A DNA stretch of 64,000 bases from Streptomyces sp. MUM 2J (GTDB lineage: Bacteria > Actinomycetota > Actinomycetes > Streptomycetales > Streptomycetaceae). Positions 23,393 to 30,726 of this stretch are shown here, piece after piece (position 1 is the first letter of the stretch; the number at the start of each line of letters is the position of its first letter). The translations under genes were made by a program, and so were the position numbers. The notes below the pieces were generated by a model, which saw only the letters and a list, made by a program, of their open reading frames with translations, had not been told where the DNA came from and ran no database searches. The stretch spans positions 186,001 to 250,000 of the forward strand of contig NZ_JADWYM010000001.1 in assembly GCF_022414535.1 (NCBI RefSeq). Direction: 5' to 3'.

Positions 23393-24652
23393 TCATGGGC
23401 TGGGCACCGGTGGCCGGGCGGCGGCCTCGACGGCGGTGCGCACCTGCTCCGGGAGCTCCCGCTCGGCGAAGCCGGACATGCGCTCCAGCCAGGTCTCGCC
23501 CAGCAGTTCGTCGGCGGCCTCGCTCACCCCGTAGCACAGGTAGTAGCGCCGCAACGGGCTGACGCCCAGGCAGGTGAGGGCCGAGTAGAGCGTGTTGAGG
23601 ACGAGGCGGTGGGCGGTCTGCCAGTACGGCTCGCTCACGGTGATGCCGCTGTGGTGGGCCGCGGTGTGGAAGGCGTTGGGCACCGGCCGGTCGTCGGTGG
23701 GGGCCGTGGCCGACCCCAGGGCGCCCAGTGTCTCGTCGGTGATCAGGCCCGTCGCGGTGAACGCCTCGGCGACTCCCCGGCAGCGGGCGAACGCCGCGGC
23801 CCAGTGCGCCAGCACGGACATGCCGGGCGGAGCCGCGGCAGAGCCGGTGGACGCCGGTTCCTGAGGGGCCGCGAAGGCCGACGGCGCCGGAGGGAGGGTG
23901 GCGGACAACGGCTCCTCGGCGACGGCGGCGGCGAAGAACTCCCGGTCCCTCGCGTACCGTTCGCGAAAGGCACTCCGCAGGTCGGTGCGCCCGCCGACCG
24001 CCGACATGACGCCCTCGGCGTGCGAACGGTAGGGCAGCGTGCCCACACCCAGCCCGTACGGGTGGCCGCGGGCGAGCAGCGCGAGCACCCGCGTCACCAG
24101 GCGCAGGACGTCCGTGCCGTCCGCGCCGGTACCCTCCGCGCCGTCCGCCGGCCCGGTCCCGCGCTCCGGGGCCGGGGCACCGGGCACGGCTCCCACGCTG
24201 TGCAGCAGCGGGGACAGCAGATGGGACGACAGCTGGTCGCGGGCGTCGGCCAGGGCGGGCGTCCAGCCCGGCGGCGGTTCGGTCTCCTCGTCGACCTCCA
24301 CCACGCCCTGGGCGCGCAGCGGCGGATGGGGCGGCGGGACGTTCTCCCAGCGGCCCAGTTCCGCGGCCCGCACCCGGTAGGCCGCCTCGTCGGGGGCGGT
24401 CGCGGGCAACGACCGGGCGGCCCGGCCGGCGAGTTCCGCGAAGTCGTCCAGAAGCAGGGTGTTGCTGGCCAGGGGGCGCAGTGTGATCCGCAGATGGGAG
24501 CCTCCCAGCCAGCCGCGGCGCACATGCGCCAGCGGCACCCACTGCTGTGCCGTCAGCTCCCGGAGCGGACCGGCCAGCAGGCGCAGCAGCGGCAGCGGGT
24601 CCGTCGAGTGGTCGTGGACCCGTACGATGCGGGTCCGTCCGGGCAGATCCAC
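23393..24652 (-). CDS. lantibiotic dehydratase C-like protein; probable [4+2] pyridine synthase (419 aa)
   Basis: The N-terminal region has VHDHSTDPLPLLRLLAGPLRELTAQQWVPLAHVRRGWLGGSHLRITL. The GGSHLRI motif is the counterpart of GGPHLRLRI in the 341-aa protein at the operon end, and it places this protein in the LanB C-terminal/thiopeptide superfamily. The rest is helical, with HPYGLGVGTLPYRSHAEGVMSAVGG and a C-terminal TLYSALTCLGVSPLRRYYLCYGVSEAADELLG. In lactazole-like clusters the gene near the precursor encodes the enzyme that joins two dehydroalanines into the pyridine and ejects the leader (LazC/TbtD). That is the inferred role. The GTG at 24652 has a perfect GGAGGAGG site. Confidence 0.7.
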   Translation of the reverse strand: MDLPGRTRIVRVHDHSTDPLPLLRLLAGPLRELTAQQWVPLAHVRRGWLGGSHLRITLRPLASNTLLLDDFAELAGRAARSLPATAPDEAAYRVRAAELGRWENVPPPHPPLRAQGVVEVDEETEPPPGWTPALADARDQLSSHLLSPLLHSVGAVPGAPAPERGTGPADGAEGTGADGTDVLRLVTRVLALLARGHPYGLGVGTLPYRSHAEGVMSAVGGRTDLRSAFRERYARDREFFAAAVAEEPLSATLPPAPSAFAAPQEPASTGSAAAPPGMSVLAHWAAAFARCRGVAEAFTATGLITDETLGALGSATAPTDDRPVPNAFHTAAHHSGITVSEPYWQTAHRLVLNTLYSALTCLGVSPLRRYYLCYGVSEAADELLGETWLERMSGFAERELPEQVRTAVEAAARPPVPSP

Positions 24653-24799
24653 GCGAGCCTCCTCCGGAAGGGGCGCGGGGGAACCCTGGTGGACCGTGGT
24701 CCCCCCGCCGTGATGAGCGGTATTCGAGCCGGCCGGCGGCCGGCACACACATGAGCCCGGGCTGAGGACCGGGCCGCGAGCGCCGTCAGTGCCGGACGG

Positions 24800-25006
24800 T
24801 CAGCAGCAGCAGCACGACGAGGACGAGGAGATGGAGGCGGCGTCCAGCGCGGCGCCGTCGACCACGTCCTCCGCGTCGTCCACGAACTCCGCGTTGTTGA
24901 TGATGATCGACGCGCCCATCTCGGGCAGCGCCACCGCGTCGTTCACGTCGAGGACCTGCAGGTCCTCCAGGTCGAAGGCGGCGAACTCGGTCGCGGTCTG
25001 GCTCAT
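24800..25006 (-). CDS. thiopeptide-type RiPP precursor peptide (68 aa, core SISSSSSCCCC)
   Basis: The leader starts MSQTATEFAAFDLEDLQVLD and contains the acidic 'DLEDLQVLDVND' helix and 'VALPEMGAS', strongly reminiscent of lactazole-type leaders. Instead of the core following GAS directly, 26 mostly acidic residues come next (IIINNAEFVDDAEDVVDG...), then ALDAA and the C-terminus SISSSSSCCCC. Serines would become Dha or oxazole and cysteines thiazoles. The core is written in near-identical codons (TCC/TCG, then four TGC). GAAGGGA precedes the ATG. The 147 bp to the next gene contains a hairpin (GCCCGG/CCCGGGC) that could attenuate read-through so that precursor exceeds enzyme. Confidence 0.85.
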   Translation of the reverse strand: MSQTATEFAAFDLEDLQVLDVNDAVALPEMGASIIINNAEFVDDAEDVVDGAALDAASISSSSSCCCC

Positions 25007-25688
25007 GTCGCATGTTCCCTTCGTGGGTGTTTGTCGGACTCGCCCGCAGGGTGAGCGGGACGTGTCCGCGAGGTCGCTCCGGCCGGCACGGTCCAGGTGC
25101 GTCAGGTGCCGTCCGGACGGGCGGGCCGCCGGGGACGTGCGGCCGGCGGTACGTCGGAGACGGCCCGCCGGCCGGCACGGGCCGACCGGAGCGGTGCTCA
25201 TCGTGGGCGACCGCGTCACGCCGCAACAAGGCCTGCCGGGCGGCAGCAAACTGCGGATCACCGGCCGGATCTGCAGCTTGGTGCCAGGCCGCTCCCGGGC
25301 GCCCCGAACCGCTGGACGCGGGCCGCCGACGTGGGCATCGTCGGTCCGCGTACCGGGCGCCGCCCGACCCGGCCGTCGTGCCCGAACGCCGTGGCCGGTG
25401 GCCGGGAGAGGCGGCCCGCGGCGCAGCCCGCAGGCACCGGTCCGCGTTGCCGTCCATCGTCCGCGGGTCCGCACCACCGCCCGTACCACCGCACCTCCGC
25501 GCCGCCCCCTGTGTCCGGCGGTGGCGGGGCGCGCGCCACCACGCGCGGCGACGGAGCGGCGCGGATCCGGGACGACGCGCGAACCGGCGGACGCCGGCCG
25601 GCGGCGGGCCACGCCACGGGGTGCCGCCCGGTGCCACCGGGCGGCTCGGGGCCGCCTCCGGGCGCCGACCAACAGGGAAGGGAGCACG
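25007..25688. other. 682-bp divergent regulatory region of the RiPP locus
   Basis: This region lies between the precursor gene (minus) and the exporter/peptidase operon (plus) and must hold both promoters. No frame shows a start site with coding bias. The most notable element is the 13-bp inverted repeat at 25247-25280. Further GC palindromes (GGCCGGCGG / CCGCCGGCC around 25140-25180) are probably compositional. Confidence 0.5.
25247..25280. promoter_or_regulatory. candidate operator: imperfect inverted repeat
   Basis: CAAACTGCGGATC and GATCTGCAGCTTG form arms matching at 11 of 13 positions around an 8-nt spacer (ACCGGCCG). It is centred in the divergent intergenic region and less GC-rich than its surroundings, which suits a dimeric regulator. 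The LuxR-type protein encoded at 10452 or the LAL protein are the obvious candidates. Confidence 0.45.
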
Positions 25689-25760
25689 ATGACCGAGGGC
25701 CACACGATCAGTCCACGGCCGAACGGCCGTGCCGGGCGCGGAACGGGGACACCCGCATGA
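25689..25760 (+). CDS. possible 23-aa leader ORF before the exporter genes
   Basis: AAGGGAG lies 4 nt before an ATG that opens a 23-codon frame (MTEGHTISPRPNGRAGRGTG...) ending in a TGA that overlaps the ATG of the ATPase gene (ATGA). The ATPase start itself has only a weak ribosome site, so translation may re-initiate from this short ORF. The peptide sequence itself gives no sign of function. Confidence 0.4.
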   Translation: MTEGHTISPRPNGRAGRGTGTPA

Positions 25761-26995
25761 TCGCCGCGCGAGGGCTGGAGCGCACCTTCCCGGGCAGGCA
25801 CGGTGCTGTGGAAGCGGTCCGCGGGGTGGATCTGGACGTCGCCGAGGGCGAGGTGCTGGGTCTGCTGGGCCGCAACGGCGCCGGGAAGACCACCACCGTG
25901 CGGATGCTGACGACACTGCTGGACCCGACCGCCGGGACGGCCAGGGTCGCAGGCCACGACGTGGTCACCGAGCGCCGCGAGGTACGGCGGCGGATCGGAC
26001 TGGTCGGGCAGGGCGGCGCCGCGGGCAGCGAGCACCGGGTGGTGGACGAACTGCGCACCCAGGCACGGCTGCACGGCCTGGGGCGCCGCGAGGCCGCCGA
26101 GCGCGCCGCGCAGCTGTGCGCGGACTTCGGTCTGGAGGGTCTGGAGCACCGGCTGGCCAAGACCCTCTCGGGCGGGCAGCGGCGCAGACTGGACATCGCC
26201 CTGGGCCTGGTGTCCCGGCCCCGGGTGCTCTTCCTCGACGAGCCGACCGCCGGTCTGGACCCGCACAGCCGGGCCGCCGTGTGGGAGCACGTGCGCTCGC
26301 TGCGCACCGAACACGGCGTGACGGTCTTCCTCACCACCCACTACCTGGACGAGGCCGACCAGATCTGCGACCGGATCACCGTCGTCGACGAGGGCCGTGT
26401 GATCGCCGACGACACCCCGGAGGCACTCAAGGACGCCACCGCCGGGGACACCGTGGTCATCGCCACCCGGCAGGTCGCCGAGGCCGCCGTCGCCGTCGGT
26501 CGTGCCGTGCCCGGGGGCCGGGTGGACAAGGCCGCCGACGCGGTGCAGGTGCGGGTCGTCGAGGCGCGCCGCCGGCTCGCCGACATGCTGCGGGAGCTGG
26601 ACCACGCGGGCGTGGACGTCGAGTCGGTCCTCGTGAAACGGCCGTCCCTGGACGACGTGTTCCTCAGCCTGACCGGGCGTTCGATGCACGCGCAGCAAAC
26701 CCGGCACAAGCAGCAGGGACAGCCGGGAGACGACGGGCAGCGGGAACAGCACGAGCAGCGGGAACCGCAAGGGCGGCGCGGGGAGGGCGAAACGCCCTGC
26801 ACGGCGTCCGAGACCGCCCCCGCCTCCGCCCCCGCCCCTGACGCCGGGGCCGCCACGGCCGCCGGCCCACCCGCACCCGGCACGGCCGCCCGCCCAAAGC
26901 CCGCGGCGAGCGCCGCGTCCCCCGCCGTGGCCGGCGCGGCGGCCCGACCGGCGGCGAGCGGGACCGCCACGGCCACCCCCCGGGAGGACCAGTGA
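25757..26995 (+). CDS. ABC transporter ATP-binding protein, DrrA-like, with long C-terminal tail (412 aa)
   Basis: The ATPase of a two-gene exporter. It has Walker A GRNGAGKTTT near residue 36, signature LSGGQRRRLDIALGL, Walker B RVLFLDEPTAGLDP and H-loop FLTTHYLDEAD. The C-terminal DrrA-type domain ends about residue 310 with LVKRPSLDDVFLSLTG. It is followed by about 100 residues that are first Gln/Arg/Glu-rich and then almost pure Ala/Pro/Thr, which is unusual. It pairs with the permease that follows (GTGA overlap) and probably exports the RiPP or gives self-protection. Confidence 0.92.
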   Translation: MIAARGLERTFPGRHGAVEAVRGVDLDVAEGEVLGLLGRNGAGKTTTVRMLTTLLDPTAGTARVAGHDVVTERREVRRRIGLVGQGGAAGSEHRVVDELRTQARLHGLGRREAAERAAQLCADFGLEGLEHRLAKTLSGGQRRRLDIALGLVSRPRVLFLDEPTAGLDPHSRAAVWEHVRSLRTEHGVTVFLTTHYLDEADQICDRITVVDEGRVIADDTPEALKDATAGDTVVIATRQVAEAAVAVGRAVPGGRVDKAADAVQVRVVEARRRLADMLRELDHAGVDVESVLVKRPSLDDVFLSLTGRSMHAQQTRHKQQGQPGDDGQREQHEQREPQGRRGEGETPCTASETAPASAPAPDAGAATAAGPPAPGTAARPKPAASAASPAVAGAAARPAASGTATATPREDQ

Positions 26996-27759
26996 CCCCC
27001 CAGCCTGTCAACGACGCCCTCGCGGTGTTCCAGCGCTCCCTGCGCTACACCGTCCGCAACCCCGCCTGGGTCGCCGTGGGTCTCATCCAGCCCACCCTGT
27101 ACCTGGTGTTCTTCGGGCCGCTGCTGCTCAAGCTGTCCGAGGGGCCCGGCTTCGACCACGCCGACTCCTGGAGCGTCTTCGTCCCCGGGCTCCTCGTCCA
27201 GCAGGCCATGTTCAGCTGCATCTTCGTCGGCATCGGCATCCTCAACGAGCGGCGCGCCGGTGTCCTGGACCGCATGCGGGTCAGCCCCGCCCACAAGACC
27301 GCCCTGCTGGCCGGCCGGGTCGCCCGGGACGTCGTCGTCCTGCTGGTGCAGGCGAGCGTGCTGGTGCTGGGCGCGGTCGCCGTCGGGCTGCGCGCCTCCC
27401 TGCCCGGCGTGCTGCTGGCCGTCCTGCTCGTCGGGGTCCTCGCCGCCGGCATGTCCTCGCTGTCGTACGGGCTCGCCCTCCGCATGGGCCAGGAGGAGGC
27501 CTACAGCGGCGTGCTCAACGCCGTGACCCTGCCGGTACTGCTGCTTTCGGGGATCCTGCTGCCCATGTCGCTGGCCCCCACGTGGCTGGCCTGGTTGTCC
27601 CGGATCAACCCGCTCACCCACGTCGTGACCGCCGAACGCCATCTGTTCGCGGGCGACCTCGACAGCACCCGGGTGCTCCTCGGCGCCGGGCTGGCCGTCC
27701 TGCTGGTGCTGTTCGCCGGACGGTTCGGCATCCGCGCGATGCAGGACACGGCGCGATGA
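26992..27759 (+). CDS. ABC-2 type transporter permease, DrrB-like (255 aa)
   Basis: A six-helix ABC-2 permease. After the cytoplasmic start (QPVNDALAVFQRSLRYTVRNPAWVAVGLIQPTLYLVFFG) come VFVPGLLVQQAMFSCIFVGIGIL, the ERRAGVLDRMRVSP cytosolic loop, VVVLLVQASVLVLGAVAVGL, VLLAVLLVGVLAAGMSSL, LPVLLLSGILLPMSLAP and a final LLGAGLAVLLVLFAG. The motif 'SRINPLTHVVTAERHL' is typical of the family. The GTG start overlaps the ATPase stop, and its own stop overlaps the M16 gene, so all four genes of this operon are coupled. Confidence 0.92.
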   Translation: MTPQPVNDALAVFQRSLRYTVRNPAWVAVGLIQPTLYLVFFGPLLLKLSEGPGFDHADSWSVFVPGLLVQQAMFSCIFVGIGILNERRAGVLDRMRVSPAHKTALLAGRVARDVVVLLVQASVLVLGAVAVGLRASLPGVLLAVLLVGVLAAGMSSLSYGLALRMGQEEAYSGVLNAVTLPVLLLSGILLPMSLAPTWLAWLSRINPLTHVVTAERHLFAGDLDSTRVLLGAGLAVLLVLFAGRFGIRAMQDTAR

Positions 27760-29084
27760 GCGCCCCGGCCGCTCCGGCGCGGCCCGCGGCCGAGCGCGGT
27801 GTGCCGCGCCGCCTGCGTCTGGACAACGGTCTGCGCGTCGTGATCACCGAGGACCACGACGCGCCCGCCGTGGCGGTCGCCGTCACCTACGACGTCGGGT
27901 TCCGCTCCGAACCCGAGGGACACAGCGGCTTCGCCCACCTCTTCGAGCACCTCATGTTCGAGGGCAGCGAACATGTCGGACGCGGCCTGCACGCCCGCCT
28001 CGTGCAGGCCGCCGGCGGCATCTTCAACGGCACCACCCACCGCGACCACACCGCGTACTACCAGGTGGTGCCGGCCGAAGCCCTGGAACGGGTGCTGTTC
28101 CTGGAGGCCGACCGGATGCGCGCGCCCCGCATCACCGAGGAGACCCTCGCCCACCAGATCGCAGTGGTCGGCGAGGAGGTGCGCCGCAACATCACCGGCC
28201 GTCCCTACGGCGGTTTCCCCTGGGTGCAGTTGCCCCCCGCCGTCTTCACCACCTTCGCCAACACCCACAACGGGTACGGCGACCTGGCCGACCTCCGGGC
28301 GAGCGGCCCCGACGACCTCGCTGCCTTCTTCGACGCCTACTACGCCCCCGGCAACGCGGTGCTCACCGTGGTCGGCGCCGTCGACGCCGACCGCTGCGCC
28401 AAGTCCATAGCCCGTCACTTCGGCCCGTTGCCCGCCCGTCCCGTCCCACCGCGCGCCCGGTTCGGCGAGCCGGAGCCGACCGCGGACCGGATCGACGTCC
28501 ACGACGTGCCGGGGCTGCCGCTGCCCGCCCTCGCCCTGGGCCTGCGCCTGCCCGACCCGGTCGGCGACTTCGACGGCTACCGGGCCGCCACCGTGCTCGG
28601 GGCGCTGCTCGGCGACGGCGAGACGTCCCTGCTGCACCGCACCGTCGTCCGCGAACGCCGGCTCGCCACGTTCGTGCACGCCGGTGCCGGGCTGACCGGG
28701 GTGCCCTGGGAGGTTCGCGACCCGGACGTGTTCGTGATCCGCGCCATGACCCCCGCCGAGCACACCGCCGAGGCCGTGGCCGACGCCGCCTTCGAGGCCC
28801 TGGAACGGCTCGCCGACAAGGGCCCCGACCCGGCCGCACTCACCCGTGCCGCCGCCCGGCTGGCCACCGAGCAGTACCTGACCCTGGACCGGCTCGGCTC
28901 CCGCGCCCGCGCCCACGGCCGCTTCGAGCTCCACCACGGGGACGCCGCCCTCGCCGACCGGCTCCCCGAACGCCTGTTGCGGACCACGCCCCGGCAGATA
29001 GCCGACGCCGCGACCGCGCTGGCCGGCCGGCACCGCCGCGGCGTGCTGCTGCGCCCGGCGCCCACCCACGGAGGCCGAGGATGA
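27756..29084 (+). CDS. M16 family zinc metallopeptidase, catalytic subunit (442 aa)
   Basis: An insulinase/pitrilysin-type (M16) peptidase with the inverted zinc motif HLFEH at residues 61-65 (His61 and His65 ligands, Glu64 catalytic base). The third ligand is expected in VGEEVRRNI around 138-145. The two-domain M16 layout and length (about 440 aa) fit the M16B class, which works as a pair with a second subunit. There is no signal peptide, so action is cytoplasmic. Placed directly after the exporter and opposite a RiPP precursor gene, it probably degrades or trims the leader peptide. Confidence 0.92.
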   Translation: MSAPAAPARPAAERGVPRRLRLDNGLRVVITEDHDAPAVAVAVTYDVGFRSEPEGHSGFAHLFEHLMFEGSEHVGRGLHARLVQAAGGIFNGTTHRDHTAYYQVVPAEALERVLFLEADRMRAPRITEETLAHQIAVVGEEVRRNITGRPYGGFPWVQLPPAVFTTFANTHNGYGDLADLRASGPDDLAAFFDAYYAPGNAVLTVVGAVDADRCAKSIARHFGPLPARPVPPRARFGEPEPTADRIDVHDVPGLPLPALALGLRLPDPVGDFDGYRAATVLGALLGDGETSLLHRTVVRERRLATFVHAGAGLTGVPWEVRDPDVFVIRAMTPAEHTAEAVADAAFEALERLADKGPDPAALTRAAARLATEQYLTLDRLGSRARAHGRFELHHGDAALADRLPERLLRTTPRQIADAATALAGRHRRGVLLRPAPTHGGRG

Positions 29085-30481
29085 CCACCGCCGCCACGTC
29101 CGGGACCACCCCGCCCGCTCCCCCGCGCGCCGGAACCGGCCGTCCGCCCGCCGGGCTTCCCCCGCTCGGCACCCCGCTCCCCGTGCGGCCGCCGGAGGCC
29201 GTGACCCGCACCGCGGCGAACGGCCTCAGGGTGATCGCCGTGCGGCGGCCCGCCGTGCCGCTCGCCGAACTGCGGCTGCACGTCCCCTTCGACGGCGGGC
29301 CCGCCGAATGCGGCGCCACCGCCGAGGTGCTGGCCGCCACCCTGCTCGGCGGAACCGCCGGGCCGTCCGCCCTCGACCGGACCGCTGTCGACGACCGCGT
29401 CGCCGACGCCGGCGGGCGGCTCTCGGTGCGCGTCGACCCGGAGGGCCTGGAGGTGTCCGGCACCGCTCTCGACGACGGGCTGCCCGGGCTGCTCGACGTC
29501 CTGGGCCGCTGCCTGGCCGCCCCGGCGCTCGACCCGTCCGACGTCATCGCCGAACGCGCCCGCCTGCTGCGCCGTATCGAGGTGGCCCGCAGCGCACCCC
29601 GCCACCTCGTCCGCGAGGCGCTGCTGCTGCGTGCCTTCGGCGACCATCCGATCACCCGTGAGACCCCTCGGGCCGACCTGGTGGCCGCCGTGGAGCCCGG
29701 TGCCGTCGCCCGCCTGGCCGCGGACCGTGTGGTGCCGCGCGGATCGGTTCTGGCCGTCGTCGGCAGCGGCGACCCCGAGGCGACCGCCGATCTCGTCTGC
29801 GGGGCGCTCGCGGGCTGGCGCGCCGGCCGTCCCGCCACCGGGCCCACCGCGCCGCCCCCGCTGCGCACCGGCCCCGTGACCGTGGTGGCCCGCCCCGGCG
29901 CCCGCCAGGCGCAGATCCGGCTCGCCGCGGACGCGCCGCCGCGCACCGACCCCGGCTACGAGGCCCTGGTCGTCGCCAACATGGTGTTCGGCGGCTTCTT
30001 CTCCTCCCGGCTCGTCGGTGAACTGCGCGAACGGCACGGCTGGACCTACCAGGCGCAGTCCCGCCTGTCGGAGCACGCCGGCCGACGGGCCTCGCTGCTC
30101 GTGGAGTTCGACACCGACCCGGACACCGCGGGCGCGGCCCTGCGGGCGACGCACGAGCAGCTGGCGGCTGTGGCCGGCGCGGTGCCGCCGACCGCGGAGG
30201 AGGTACTCGCGGCCCGGTCCCACGCGGCCGGCCTCACCGCACTGTCGCTGTCGGGGCGACGCGGCCTGGCCCGCCTGCTCGTCGCCCTCGACCGGGCCGG
30301 GCTCGACCACCACTGGCTGCCGGGCCATCTGCACCGGCTGCGCACCGTCGACCCCGACGCGGTCCGCGACGCCGCCCGCCGCCTCGCCCCCGACCGCTTC
30401 ACCGGCGTGGTGTCCGGCGACCCGGCCGTCTTGGAGCCCCGGCTCGCCGCGCTCCCCCCGGGATGGTCCCCGGCTCACTGA
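29081..30481 (+). CDS. M16 family peptidase-like protein, non-catalytic subunit (466 aa)
   Basis: The same fold as its upstream neighbour, but the zinc motif is absent: the aligned segment reads ECGATAEVLAATLL. The characteristic R/Y region of inactive M16B partners is present (FGGFFSSRLVGELRERHGWTYQAQSRLSEHAGRRASLLVEF). Such subunits complete the closed chamber and bind substrate. The first 40 residues are Pro/Ala-rich. It overlaps the catalytic subunit gene by 4 nt and is followed by a strong terminator, so the exporter/peptidase operon ends here. Confidence 0.9.
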   Translation: MTTAATSGTTPPAPPRAGTGRPPAGLPPLGTPLPVRPPEAVTRTAANGLRVIAVRRPAVPLAELRLHVPFDGGPAECGATAEVLAATLLGGTAGPSALDRTAVDDRVADAGGRLSVRVDPEGLEVSGTALDDGLPGLLDVLGRCLAAPALDPSDVIAERARLLRRIEVARSAPRHLVREALLLRAFGDHPITRETPRADLVAAVEPGAVARLAADRVVPRGSVLAVVGSGDPEATADLVCGALAGWRAGRPATGPTAPPPLRTGPVTVVARPGARQAQIRLAADAPPRTDPGYEALVVANMVFGGFFSSRLVGELRERHGWTYQAQSRLSEHAGRRASLLVEFDTDPDTAGAALRATHEQLAAVAGAVPPTAEEVLAARSHAAGLTALSLSGRRGLARLLVALDRAGLDHHWLPGHLHRLRTVDPDAVRDAARRLAPDRFTGVVSGDPAVLEPRLAALPPGWSPAH

Positions 30482-30493
30482 TCTCGGCCGAAC

Positions 30494-30527
30494 CGTGCGG
30501 GGCCGCCTCGCCGGGCGGCCCCGCACG
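30494..30527 (+). terminator. strong hairpin terminator of the exporter/M16 operon
   Basis: Perfect 14-bp arms (CGTGCGGGGCCGCC and its complement) with a 6-nt loop TCGCCG start 13 nt after the stop codon. No U-tract follows, as is common in Streptomyces. Confidence 0.8.
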
Positions 30528-30726
30528 TGCGCGGAGGACGCCCGGTGCCGGGCGCACGACGGATCCTGGGGGCGGCCACGAGGGGATCCGCCCCGTCGGC
30601 GCGGCGGCACCGGTGGCGGGGCCGCCGGCGCGGAACGGTACCGTCCCGGGCGGGGGGACCAGACGGGGTGCCGGCGCCCGACGCGTGCCGCATGCCCGGC
30701 CACGACGACGCCGGCACAGGGGAGCC

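Noticed and set aside
18324..23534. A 1736-codon open frame on the plus strand opposite the LanB and LLM genes
   Set aside because: It is antisense to several well-supported genes, is Gly/Arg/Pro-rich and has no domain; long shadow frames are expected at this GC content.
24786..25006. Alternative frame through the precursor gene ending in a Leu/Val-rich tail
   Set aside because: It reads as Arg/Gly-rich shadow, whereas the chosen frame has a leader motif, acidic helix and Ser/Cys core.
24800..25006. Precursor of a lanthipeptide or a lasso peptide
   Set aside because: No LanC, LanM or lasso cyclase is present; YcaO, RRE, dehydrogenase and split LanB point to a thiopeptide-type product.
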